43,773 nt of DNA, from assembly GCA_949878885.1 (NCBI GenBank), contig CATLBN010000015.1, forward strand, positions 1-43,773, written 5' to 3'. Each line of letters begins with the position of its first letter. The stretch's first letter is position 1. The position numbers and the translations under genes are program-made. This DNA comes from an uncultured Clostridia bacterium. GTDB lineage: Bacteria; Bacillota; Clostridia; Christensenellales; Borkfalkiaceae. Under the pieces are notes generated by a model. The model did no database searches, was not told the origin of the DNA, and saw only the letters and a list, made by a program, of their open reading frames with translations. Shown one piece after another: positions 32,918-42,000 of this stretch.

Positions 32918-34729
32918 TTAAATTAATATAGCCTTAATACGCTTTATTCCTGCCGAAACGTTTTCCTGCTTTGCAATCTTAAACGTTCCCAAAACACCCG
33001 TGCTTTCAACGTGCGGTCCGCCGCATATTTCTTTACTGAACTCGCCAATAGCGTATGTTTTTACGTTTTCGCCGTACTTGCTGTCGAAAACGCCCGTAAA
33101 ACCCTGCTCGCGCGCCTGTTCCAAACTCATCTCGCGCATAACTACCGGCAAATTGAGTTCTATCTGCCTGTTAACAAGTTTTTCAACCTCGGCAACTTCT
33201 TCCGCGGTAAGCTTTCTCGAAAAGTTAAAATCGAAACGCAGCCTTTCTTCGTTTATATTTGAACCTTTCTGCTGAATATCCGGAGAACAAACTATTTTAA
33301 GCGCCGCGTTCAACAAATGCGTTGCCGTATGATATTTTGTCGCCGCTTCCGAATGGCTTTCCAATCCGCCCTTAAACTGACCGGCTTCCAATACTCTGCT
33401 CTTTTCGCGATGCTCCGCAAACGCAGCTTCAAATCCCTCTCTGTCCACGCTTAAACCGCGTTCCGCCGCAAGTTCTTCCGTAAGTTCCGAAGGGAACCCG
33501 TAAGTGTCGTAAAGTCTGAAAGCCTGTTTCCCGCTTATAACCGTCTCTTTTACGTATTCGGGGTTACTCTTTGCCATAAACTCGTTTTTACGCTCTATGG
33601 AGTTTACGCATTTATCGAATTCGCGCATACCCTGCGCCAGCGTAGCTTCGAACCTGTCCGCTTCGCGCTTTATTTCGCTAAGTATATAATCTTTTTTCTC
33701 TTTTAAAAGCGGATAAGCTTGGTCGTAAATTTTATCTATAAAAATCTCCGCCGCTTTAATTATGGCGTCGCTTGCCGTATCAAGCTGTCTACAATAGCGG
33801 ATAGCGCGCCTTAAAAGCCGCCTTAAAATGTAGCCTGCGCCCGTATTGGAAGGCAAAATACCCTGACTGTCGCCTATAAGCATAACCGAAGTTCTGGTAT
33901 GGTCGGCTATAATACGCATAGCTTTTGCGTTTTCGCCGCCGTCGTCGTACCGTTTTCCGCTTATATTTTCCAATTCGTTTATTACGGGCAAAAACAAATC
34001 AGTTTTATATCCGTCTGAAAGCCCGTTTAAAAACAGCAGCATTCTGTCAAAGCCGAACCCCGTATCCACGTTTTTATTTTCCAACGGCTCGTATCCGTCC
34101 GCCGTTTTTTTGTACTGCATATACACGTCGTTGCCTATTTCAACGTAATCGTCCGGGAAAACGGGCGATTTTTTACCGTCGTCAAGCGGATAAAACCATT
34201 CGTTATCAGGACCGCAGGGCGTGCCAACGGTGCCTTCAAGCTCCCACCAATTATCGGATTTAGGCATAAAATAAACGTGCTCAGGCTTTATACCAAGCCC
34301 TTTTAAAAGTTCGGCGGTTTGCTCGTCGCGCGGAACGGATTTATTGCCTTCGAATACCGTTGCGCAAAGCTTGTCCTTATCCAAACCGAACACTTTTGTC
34401 AGCAGTTCGAAAGTCCAAGCCGTTTTTTCCTTTTTAAAATAATCGCCCAGCGACCAATTACCCATCATTTCGAAAAACGTAAAATGAGAAGGGTCTCCCA
34501 CAGATTCGATATCTACGGTGCGCACACAGCCCTGAATGTTGCAAAGCCTTGTGCCGTCGGGATGTTTTTTGCCAAGCAGATAGGGCATTAACGGCTGCAT
34601 ACCTGCAACGTTGAACATTACGCCCGTGCTTCCGTCGCCTATAAGCGAAACCGCGCCAATGTTAACGTGTCCTTTGCTCTCGTAAAATTCTATCCACTTC
34701 TGTCTTAGCTGTTTAGACGTAATTTTCAT
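32918..34729 (-). CDS. alaS: Short alanyl-tRNA synthetase lacking the C-Ala domain
   Basis: A 603-residue class II synthetase; usual bacterial AlaRS is about 870-880. The catalytic core is present (FTFFEMMGNWSLGDYFKKE near 82-100, GFGFDRM near 225), as are the tRNA-recognition helices and the editing domain, with HTATHLL near 466 and CGGPHVESTG near 574 giving the four metal ligands. The protein ends soon after the editing domain; the DHHA1/C-Ala domain is missing with no nearby remnant, so this is a natural short form or deletion rather than a frameshift. The SD overlaps the cysS stop, so it is the third gene of cysE-cysS-alaS. No T-box was found. Confidence 0.9.
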   Translation of the reverse strand: MKITSKQLRQKWIEFYESKGHVNIGAVSLIGDGSTGVMFNVAGMQPLMPYLLGKKHPDGTRLCNIQGCVRTVDIESVGDPSHFTFFEMMGNWSLGDYFKKEKTAWTFELLTKVFGLDKDKLCATVFEGNKSVPRDEQTAELLKGLGIKPEHVYFMPKSDNWWELEGTVGTPCGPDNEWFYPLDDGKKSPVFPDDYVEIGNDVYMQYKKTADGYEPLENKNVDTGFGFDRMLLFLNGLSDGYKTDLFLPVINELENISGKRYDDGGENAKAMRIIADHTRTSVMLIGDSQGILPSNTGAGYILRRLLRRAIRYCRQLDTASDAIIKAAEIFIDKIYDQAYPLLKEKKDYILSEIKREADRFEATLAQGMREFDKCVNSIERKNEFMAKSNPEYVKETVISGKQAFRLYDTYGFPSELTEELAAERGLSVDREGFEAAFAEHREKSRVLEAGQFKGGLESHSEAATKYHTATHLLNAALKIVCSPDIQQKGSNINEERLRFDFNFSRKLTAEEVAEVEKLVNRQIELNLPVVMREMSLEQAREQGFTGVFDSKYGENVKTYAIGEFSKEICGGPHVESTGVLGTFKIAKQENVSAGIKRIKAILI

Positions 34730-34738
34730 AATCTCACC

Positions 34739-36136
34739 TTATTTTTCGGCTATCGTGTAGCCGTCTTTAGTATCTTTTACCGCATAGCCCAGCGCGTCGA
34801 TTTGTGCGCGCAGCGCGTCCGCTTCCGCCCAATTTTTATCCTTTTTTGCCTGCCAGCGTTTTTCGGCAAGCTGCAAAACGTTTTCTGGTACGTTTCCTTC
34901 TTTGCCGCTTTTTAAAGCAACTTCCGCAAGATAACTTTTTGCGTCTTTTTTAAAAAGCCCCAAAAGCGAATAGGTTTGCTTTATCTGTTTAACGTCCTCC
35001 GCGCACGATTTATCGCCGGCGGCAAGTTTTAAAGAAACCGTTTTGAACAGTCCGAAAAGCTCGGAAAGCGCAAGCGCCGTATTAAAATCTTCGTCCATAT
35101 CGGAATTGAATTTATCGTCTATCGCCTTGTTGCCTACGCTGCCTTTGCCAAACTTATCTTCTACCGCGTCAACAACTTTGTAAAACTCCGTCATATGTTT
35201 TTCGGCTTCGGGGAAAAGCCCGTCGGTAATATTTATATCGTTACGGTAATTGTTTTGCAGCAGTGCGAATTTAATTGCTTCCGCAGTGTACTTTTCAAGA
35301 AGGTCCTCCAAAAGCAAACTGTTGCCCAAGCTTTTAGACATCTTTTGCCCGTTTACCTTTATAAGTCCGTTGTGAGTCCAAAATTTGGCAAACTGCTTGC
35401 CCGTAAGCGCCTCGCTTTGCGCAATTTCGTTTTCGTGGTGCGGAAAAACCAAATCTCTGCCGCCGCCGTGAATATCGATGCTGTCGCCGAACGCCGCCCT
35501 ATTCATTGCCGAGCACTCTATATGCCAACCGGGTCTGCCCATACCCCAGGGCGATTCCCAACTTATTTCCCCCTCTTTTGCGGCTTTCCAAAGCGCAAAA
35601 TCGGCGGGATTTTCTTTCTCGTCGCCGTTTTCCACGCGCACGCCGTCAAGCATATCCTCAACCGAACGGTTAGAAAGACAGCCGTACTTTTTAAAGCTTG
35701 AAACTTTAAAGTAAACGTCGCCGCAACTTACGGGATAGGCGTGTCCTTTTTCAATTAAACGTGAAATAAAATCTATAATATTATCTATGTTTTCGGTGGC
35801 TTTCAGCCAAATATCCGGCTCGTCCACGTCCAATTTCTTCATAATAATATCTGTTTTTTCTATCATCTGCGCCGCATAAACGTCCGCAGGTATGCCTGTT
35901 TGTCGGCTTTTTGCTATAATCTTATCGTCAACGTCGGTGTAATTGCGCGCATAAGTAACCTTATATCCCTGCTTTTGCAGATACTTGCGCATTATATCGT
36001 AAATAAGCGCCTGAAAGCCGTGCCCTATATGAGCTTCTCCCGAAACGGTTATGCCGCAGGCATACATTTTAACCTTGCCTGCCTCTATGGGGGTAAACTC
36101 CTCTTTTCTTTTTGTCAAGCTGTTATAAATTCTCAT
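34739..36136 (-). CDS. cysS: Cysteinyl-tRNA synthetase
   Basis: A 465-residue class I synthetase. The zinc-binding CGITVSGEAHIGHG (26-39) carries HIGH; further zinc ligands are IECSAMN near 207 and HHENE near 233-237, and KMSKS is near 265. The first block differs from the more common CGPTVYxxxHIGN form. The ATG at 36136 is preferred because the family N-terminus MRIYNSLT starts there. It overlaps the end of cysE by 14 bases; an AGGAG SD lies 11 nt upstream, a long spacing. Confidence 0.95.
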   Translation of the reverse strand: MRIYNSLTKRKEEFTPIEAGKVKMYACGITVSGEAHIGHGFQALIYDIMRKYLQKQGYKVTYARNYTDVDDKIIAKSRQTGIPADVYAAQMIEKTDIIMKKLDVDEPDIWLKATENIDNIIDFISRLIEKGHAYPVSCGDVYFKVSSFKKYGCLSNRSVEDMLDGVRVENGDEKENPADFALWKAAKEGEISWESPWGMGRPGWHIECSAMNRAAFGDSIDIHGGGRDLVFPHHENEIAQSEALTGKQFAKFWTHNGLIKVNGQKMSKSLGNSLLLEDLLEKYTAEAIKFALLQNNYRNDINITDGLFPEAEKHMTEFYKVVDAVEDKFGKGSVGNKAIDDKFNSDMDEDFNTALALSELFGLFKTVSLKLAAGDKSCAEDVKQIKQTYSLLGLFKKDAKSYLAEVALKSGKEGNVPENVLQLAEKRWQAKKDKNWAEADALRAQIDALGYAVKDTKDGYTIAEK

Positions 36137-36779
36137 AGGAATCCCTGCTCCTTTCAAGCTTTTCCAATTTTTGTTCCAAGGCAAAAGTTCTTTCTCGCAG
36201 CGCACAGATTTCTTTAAGATACGGGTCAGCCTTTTCCTGAACCAAATCCACGTTTTTCTCGCCGCAAATTCTAACCGCTCTTGCCGGAACGCCTACAACG
36301 GTTGCGTGCGGAGGCACGTTTTTAAGCACAACCGCGCCTGCGCCCACTTTTGCATAATCGCCTACGGTAATATTGCCCAAAATTTTCGCTCCCGCGGAAA
36401 TTACGCAATTTTCACCTACGGTAGGATGCCGTTTGCCCGTTTCCTTACCCGTTCCGCCCAAAGTGCAGCCTTGGTAAAGCACCGTTCCTCTGCCCACTTC
36501 TGCGGTTTCGCCTATTACCACGCCCATACCGTGGTCGATAAACACGCCTGCCGCAATTTTTGCCGCAGGATGAATTTCTATTCCCGTCAGCCGCCTGCAC
36601 CACTGCGAAATTATACGAGCAAGAAGTTTTAACCGTATTTTATTAAGCGCGTACGCCGCCCTGTGCATAGACAGCGCGCGTATGCCCGGATAAGTAAGCC
36701 AAATTTCGAATTTACTGCGCGCCGCAGGGTCGTTTGCCTTTGCAGCCGCAATATCCGCCCTTAATCTTTTAAAAAACAT
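36123..36779 (-). CDS. cysE: Serine O-acetyltransferase CysE
   Basis: A 218-residue left-handed beta-helix acetyltransferase making O-acetylserine for cysteine synthesis. The hexapeptide region includes IDHGMGVVIGETAEVG (about 83-98), YQGCTLGGTGKETGKRHPTVG (about 104-124) and GNCVISAGAKILGNITVGDYAKVGAGAVVLKNVPPHATVVGVPAR. The C-terminal tail is a charged coiled helix. It heads an operon with cysS, a frequent linkage that ties cysteine supply to charging. Promoter at 36792-36820; the leader is very short. Confidence 0.94.
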   Translation of the reverse strand: MFFKRLRADIAAAKANDPAARSKFEIWLTYPGIRALSMHRAAYALNKIRLKLLARIISQWCRRLTGIEIHPAAKIAAGVFIDHGMGVVIGETAEVGRGTVLYQGCTLGGTGKETGKRHPTVGENCVISAGAKILGNITVGDYAKVGAGAVVLKNVPPHATVVGVPARAVRICGEKNVDLVQEKADPYLKEICALRERTFALEQKLEKLERSRDSYENL

Positions 36780-36791
36780 TTAATCTCTTTC

Positions 36792-36820
36792 ATTATATGA
36801 TTTGATTTGATTATTTGCAA
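36792..36820 (-). promoter_or_regulatory. Promoter of cysE-cysS-alaS with very short leader
   Basis: On the minus strand TTGCAA (36820-36815), 17 nt, TATAAT (36797-36792), 12 nt before the ATG. The leader would be only about 5 nt. Confidence 0.65.
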
Positions 36821-36926
36821 GCGTTTTTTACTTTGCGCAGCGCTAAAAATACGAAAAATATTATTAGCAATAGTGTAAAATATTAACATTATAAATATTA
36901 TTTTTGTTTAAACTTTATTAAATTCC

Positions 36927-36955
36927 TTGACTTTTAAGTGTTAATACATTACAAT
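36927..36955 (+). promoter_or_regulatory. Promoter of the DeoR-family regulator gene
   Basis: TTGACT (36927-36932), 17 nt, TACAAT (36950-36955); leader about 43 nt. Confidence 0.65.
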
Positions 36956-37004
36956 ATTTAAAAACATTGGAAAAATTGTTATCTTTTTACAGGAGGTTTC
37001 GGCT

Positions 37005-37763
37005 ATGAAAAGAGAAAGAATAGAGGAAATTGCGGAAATATTGGACAAACGCGGCAAAATGTCGCTTGAACAGCTTGAAGAAGTTTTCCCCAACGTTTCG
37101 CAAATGACGTTGCGCCGCGACCTGTTTCAACTTGAAGAAGACGGCAGAATTATACGTATCCGCGGCGGCGCTATGTCGGTTAAAGAGGTGCAAAAAGTTT
37201 CCGGCGAAGCTTACACCCAAAAAACCACTATTAATACCGACGCTAAAATAGTTATTGCCCAAAAAGCCGCTGGACTTATAGACGAAGGCTCCTGCGTGTT
37301 CCTGGACGGCGGAACTACGGCAATGTATCTTTCCAAAGAAATGCCGGATTTAAAATGCAATATTTTTACCAACGGTATTGCCGTTGCAATGGAGCTTGCG
37401 CAGAAAAAGAATATTAATATAACCGTTGTGGGCGGTCAGCTTATGAAAGACAATCTTTCAACGTCTTCTCCCGCCGCAAAAGCGTACTTTGATACCACCA
37501 ACTTTGAAATCGCAATAGTTTCGGCTACCGCGTTTACTCCGGAACAGGGTTTTTCGTGCAATAACCAAATAGAAGCCGAACTTTTGAAAAGCTGCTTTAA
37601 AAAAGCGCGTCAGGTATATATGATGTTAGACAGCTCCAAGATAGGCAAAATAAATCCCTATACATTTGCGCGTATAGAGGATATAGACGTGCTTATAACA
37701 GACGATAATTTCCCCAAGGACTGCAAACGCCTGTTTGAAGAAAACAACATTGTGGTAATGTAA
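37005..37763 (+). CDS. DeoR/GlpR-family transcriptional regulator
   Basis: A 252-residue repressor with an N-terminal winged helix (KRERIEEIAEILDKRGKMSLEQLEE, then VSQMTLRRDLFQLEEDGRIIRIRGGA) and a C-terminal sugar-phosphate sensor domain with VFLDGGTTAMYLSKE near 97-111, FTNGIAVAMEL near 121 and VVGGQL near 140. Such proteins respond to phosphorylated sugars. It stands alone with no transporter or kinase gene beside it, so the regulon is unknown. A strong SD (AGGAGG) precedes the ATG by 9 nt. Confidence 0.93.
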   Translation: MKRERIEEIAEILDKRGKMSLEQLEEVFPNVSQMTLRRDLFQLEEDGRIIRIRGGAMSVKEVQKVSGEAYTQKTTINTDAKIVIAQKAAGLIDEGSCVFLDGGTTAMYLSKEMPDLKCNIFTNGIAVAMELAQKKNINITVVGGQLMKDNLSTSSPAAKAYFDTTNFEIAIVSATAFTPEQGFSCNNQIEAELLKSCFKKARQVYMMLDSSKIGKINPYTFARIEDIDVLITDDNFPKDCKRLFEENNIVVM

Positions 37764-37780
37764 TTATAAATAAAAGTTTA

Positions 37781-37806
37781 AACAGCCGCGTTTGCGGCTG
37801 TTTTTT
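37781..37806 (+). terminator. Terminator of the DeoR gene
   Basis: Nine-base arms (37781-37789 and 37794-37802) with GTTT loop and a T-run. Confidence 0.9.
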
Positions 37807-37819
37807 ATATCTTATAAAA

Positions 37820-37849
37820 ACAGTCCCCTGCAAATGTGCAGGGGACTGT
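37820..37849 (-). terminator. Terminator of the DUF89 gene unit
   Basis: Thirteen-base perfect arms (37820-37832 and 37837-37849), 4-nt loop, T-run on the minus strand. Confidence 0.9.
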
Positions 37850-37854
37850 GAATA

Positions 37855-38061
37855 TTAATCGCTCCATTTATGTTTTTCAAGCGTTCTGTCCTTAACGTCG
37901 TCGTAAAATTCAAAATATCTCTTTCGCAGTTCTTCCGCGGTCATTCCGTCGTTTAAAAATCCCAGCATTTCGTCTATTTCTTCCGGAGTAAAATCGGAAA
38001 GACAGAACTCGCCGTCAAAAGCCTGCGCAAGCTTCATAATATCTAAATTTGTCGCCTTCAT
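37855..38061 (-). CDS. Small hypothetical protein downstream of the DUF89 gene
   Basis: A 68-residue soluble acidic protein, not recognised. The sequence predicts three short helices (NLDIMKLAQAF, TPEEIDEMLGFLNDG, TAEELRKRYFEFYDDV). The ATG at 38061 is chosen for its SD (AGAGG) and because the longer reading runs into the upstream gene. It begins two bases after the DUF89 stop and is cotranscribed, so a role linked to that protein is possible but unproven. Confidence 0.6.
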   Translation of the reverse strand: MKATNLDIMKLAQAFDGEFCLSDFTPEEIDEMLGFLNDGMTAEELRKRYFEFYDDVKDRTLEKHKWSD

Positions 38062-38063
38062 AA

Positions 38064-38936
38064 TCAACCTCTGTAATTTTCCGTAAACACGGTATCCCAA
38101 AGCGGCGCGTTAAACCTCTTTGCAATATGTTCGCACTTGCACGTAAATACATAAAACGCTTCTACGCCCTCGTCGTACAGCGTTTCCAAATTACCCAAAC
38201 CTTTGGAAATTACAACGTCGCTGCCGTACAAAACTTGCTGCGTTTGCTTTGATATTTCTTTTAAATACGTCCCGGGCACGCCCGTGCCGTTGTTTATTAC
38301 TTCCGATACGGCATAAAGCCCGACTTCAGACGCGTCGGCTTCGGTAACGTCGTTAATTATAGCGCTGCCGCGCACAACCGAAACAACTTTTATCTGCGTA
38401 TAAAGCCGCCGTATAACTTTTATTAAAATTTTGTCAAGCACAATCTCTCCGCAGTTGTCGTGCAGATAACACAGCGTTTTTGCGGTGCAAAGCTTATTTT
38501 TAAATTTAAGCATCGCCTCTTTATCGGGCTTGGCGCGTTCAGCCGAACTTATAACGTATTCCACCGCTTTTTCGTCCAAATCCGAAAGTCTTGCAAAGTC
38601 TATGTAGTTTGCCGCCATAGCAAACTTAACGGCTTCCGCAAGCGGGTCTTCCGACGCCGTAATTTTGGCATACAGCGCGTCCTCTATTTTTAAAAGCAAG
38701 TTATTGAACAACGATTTTTCACGGGAATAATCAATTCCGCAGCCGAAAATTTTACGGTGATATTCGTTTATATCGCGCATTAAAAGCGGAGAACAGTAAT
38801 CCTTGGGAGGATTTTCGCAAAGTTCGCGCACGCCATTTTTAAACAGCTGCAGTTTTTCGTCGCCGACTTGCTGTCTTTCAACTTTTTTAAGCTGGCTGTT
38901 ATACAGGCAGCTTTTACATTCTTCGTCAAGTAACAT
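38064..38936 (-). CDS. DUF89/ARMT1-family metal-dependent damage-control phosphatase
   Basis: A 290-residue protein of the DUF89 family, which removes phosphate from damaged sugar or cofactor phosphates. It has the N-terminal CKSCLYNS (8-15, Cys pair), the metal-binding LHDNCGEIVLDKILI near 158, SAIINDVTEADA near 191-202 and VISKGLGNLETL near 241. The protein is full length. The ATG at 38936 is 6 nt from a TATAAT -10 and has no SD, pointing to a leaderless mRNA. The start seven codons upstream would lie inside the promoter. Confidence 0.86.
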   Translation of the reverse strand: MLLDEECKSCLYNSQLKKVERQQVGDEKLQLFKNGVRELCENPPKDYCSPLLMRDINEYHRKIFGCGIDYSREKSLFNNLLLKIEDALYAKITASEDPLAEAVKFAMAANYIDFARLSDLDEKAVEYVISSAERAKPDKEAMLKFKNKLCTAKTLCYLHDNCGEIVLDKILIKVIRRLYTQIKVVSVVRGSAIINDVTEADASEVGLYAVSEVINNGTGVPGTYLKEISKQTQQVLYGSDVVISKGLGNLETLYDEGVEAFYVFTCKCEHIAKRFNAPLWDTVFTENYRG

Positions 38937-38942
38937 AAACTT

Positions 38943-38970
38943 ATTATAACACAGCAATGCAAAAAATCAA
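38943..38970 (-). promoter_or_regulatory. Promoter of the DUF89 gene, predicting a leaderless mRNA
   Basis: On the minus strand TTGATT (38970-38965), 16 nt, TATAAT (38948-38943), then exactly 6 nt to the ATG. Confidence 0.6.
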
Positions 38971-39014
38971 TTATTTTTTTACAAAGCTTCCTCTCCGCTT
39001 TAATTCAGCAAAAT

Positions 39015-39045
39015 CAAGCCCCCAAGCCATAGGCTTGGGGGCTTG
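39015..39045 (-). terminator. Terminator of the pectinesterase gene
   Basis: Fourteen-base perfect GC-rich arms (39015-39028 and 39032-39045) with ATA loop; a short T-run on the minus strand. Confidence 0.85.
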
Positions 39046-39060
39046 TTAATTTTTAAAAAT

Positions 39061-42000
39061 TTACGCTTTTGCCGTCGCGGTAATCAGCTTAAAATAAGCC
39101 GAAGTGCCTGCTTTGCGTTTAATTAAAAGGTATTCTGCTTCTGAAGTGCTGTAAGTAAGCGTATTTTTGTCAACCGTAACCATAGCTTCGTCGTCGCCGT
39201 TTACGCTAAGCATAGTATTGTCGTAAACGGTAAACGTAAGCGTAACGTTTGCTTCAACGTATAAAAGTACATAAGCGTTATCGTCGCCGAACTTTGCCCA
39301 ATCGTTGTTTTCCGCAAGATTGGAGGAGCTGATATATTCGCTGTCGGTTATCGGAGCCGCATACTCGTAAACTTTTCCCGTAGAAGCGGTAACCGTGCTT
39401 ATATACAATACTTTTATATTGTATATATAGTTGTTTGCTGCGCTTACAAGCTCGAATACGCAATCTGCGTCTGCGTGGTATTGATATGTTGTTGCCGTAA
39501 TCTCCGTGGGAGTAACTACGGTACCGTCTATTTTAACGGTATAATGAGTGTAATTTGCATAAGAATCAATATGCACAGTGGCGCCCGCGCTTACCGTAAT
39601 TTTAAGCGACGTGCCGTTGTTCAGCTGATTGCAGTTGCTTTGAATCTGTCCGAACACGTTTCCCGAATCATTCACGGCAATAAGTTTGCCGCTGTCTATA
39701 AACGACTCATAGTTGCCGCCCGAACCGAAACTTATGGTAGTGTTAGTACCGATTACGGCGGAAGCTTCTTTCAAACCTATATATATGGGTGTTGCTCCTG
39801 CTATTGCGCTGTTGAAATCGTAAGCGCTACTGCACGCCGCGTCCGAATAATATCCTTCAAATTCTTTACCGTCAGGCAGGCTGTAATCTTTTAACAGCGC
39901 ATCTAACTGCTCTTTTTCTATTTTGGTATCGTTATAAACGCTTAACGTGCCTACAACCGCGCTGCCGCAGTAAAGCGTTACCGTAGACTTTGTCATACTC
40001 AGTCCGGCGTCGCAGTCTACGTTAACAGAACCTATATAACCTTGAGAGGAAGTTGCTTTTTTGCTTATAACAAGCGTGCCTGCTTCACGCAAATCAACCG
40101 TATAAGTACCGCTTACAAATTTGCAGTTTACAGGCTCCCCGTTAAACGTAAGCTGCAAACTGTCGTCGTAAGCTTTTACGGCTACAACAGTATCCGCTTT
40201 AAGCAAAAGACTTATAGTTGCGTCGCCCGTAAGCTTATACCAATCGTTGTTCATTACGAAAGTTCCGCTGTTGGATTCAACTTTAAGCTTTCCTATATAT
40301 TTGGTAGAATTGGGGTCTCTTACTTCGTACGAAGGGTCTTTTTCTTTAAAGCTTATAGCGGTATCCTTGGAGAACGGTCCTTCAACAAGTTTAACGTAAA
40401 CCGTAAGCGCCCCGTTTACCACGCTGTCCGTTGCGTATGCGTTTTGGAAATTCGCATCCGTATATACGCCTTCTATATCATACCTTGAATATTCGGTTTT
40501 CGAAAGCGCGGAATACAGCGCGTCTAACGTCAGTTTATCGCCGGATTCTATCTTTAAAGTGCAAAGCGCGTTTTCGCTGCCGTCTTTAACGGTAACGTCA
40601 AACGTTTCGGCTTCTGGACTTAACGGCGTAAATCCGAGTATAGCCGTAATTTTATCGGCATCGTATTCAGCCGCCTGCGTTTGGGTCATATAAGTGCAGG
40701 TAAGCGCAATCGATTCGGATACGGCGCCCGCGCCCGTGTTGTTATATTCAAGCATATTTTCGGCTTTGGGTTCGTTTCCGCTCATTGTGCAATAGCGCTG
40801 TTTTTTAGCCGTGCCAAACGTATGCGGGTTTACCGAGTAATTTCCGCTTATAACGCTGTTCATTATAACCGTTTTCATTTCAGTGCCCCAAGCTCTGCCC
40901 AAAGCAATGTCGGTAGCGCCTTCGTCCGCGCCCGTAAACTCGCAGCCGTTGAATACAAAGTAATAACTTGAAGCAGAAGGTTTAAGCGCGCAAACGTATC
41001 CGCCGTTATTGTCCTGACTGCCCGCGCTTAACGTATAAATTGTACACTTTTTAAAGTAAGCGTTTGCATCGGAACCGAATATATAGTCGGTTCTGCCCTC
41101 AATCCAGCACTTTTCATAATAATGTTTGCCCTTATTGGAATAAAGTGTATCGTGATAGCCGGACATCTTACAATTAAAGAACGAAGCGGAAGCGCTTTCC
41201 ACAACCAAAGCGCAAGCCTGTGAATCGCTTGATATATTTAAAGATTCGTTATATAAAGCGTTTGTGTTATAATAGTTTTTAAAAGTAATGTTCTGCGCAA
41301 CAAACCCTGTAGCCGCGCTTGTTACCGTAACCGTACCCGAACCGTTTGTTCCGTAATTTTTACCGGAAGCGTCGGTTTTGCCGGAGATAGCGTCGTACAT
41401 AAGCACTGCGCCGTTATCGGTATCTGCCGAAGGTTTATTGGTTTTAGAGCCTATAAGATGTACGTTAGGGATATTTACGCTTATTTTTTCTTTATATACG
41501 CCGTCTGCGATATTTATTGTTTTAACTACCGCGGCGTCGTAATTTTCGAGATACGTAAGCGCCTGCGTTACAGTATGGAAATTGACCGGAGAAATAGGCT
41601 TTGAAGCGTCTACGGAAACCGCTATTTGGTTGTTTACCGCCTCCGCTTTTTCAACAACATATACTTTTAATTCTATTTTTACCGTTGATACGTCGTTCGA
41701 AGTAACCGTAACGGTTTTTTCGCCTACGGACGATAGGTCGGGGGCGGATATTGTATAACGTTCGGGCGACAGCTTAAACGTTGCCGATTTATCGCCGCAT
41801 TTGGTTGTTGCCGTAACGGTTAAACCTTCCGCAGAAAATTCTTCGTCTTTTAAATAAATCTGTTTAAATGTGGTTTGTTTTGTTCCGTTTGTCAAATGTG
41901 TAGAATACGTTAAACCTTCAAGCTCGTAAACTGTAACGTCATACTCCGCAACATACGTTCTTCCGCCTTTAACATAGCTTAATTTTATTGTATATACGCC

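Noticed and set aside
34739-37000. T-box riboswitch upstream of cysE/cysS/alaS
   Set aside because: Looked for specifier loop and T-box sequence; the promoter lies 12 nt before cysE, leaving no room, and genes 2 and 3 overlap or abut their predecessors.
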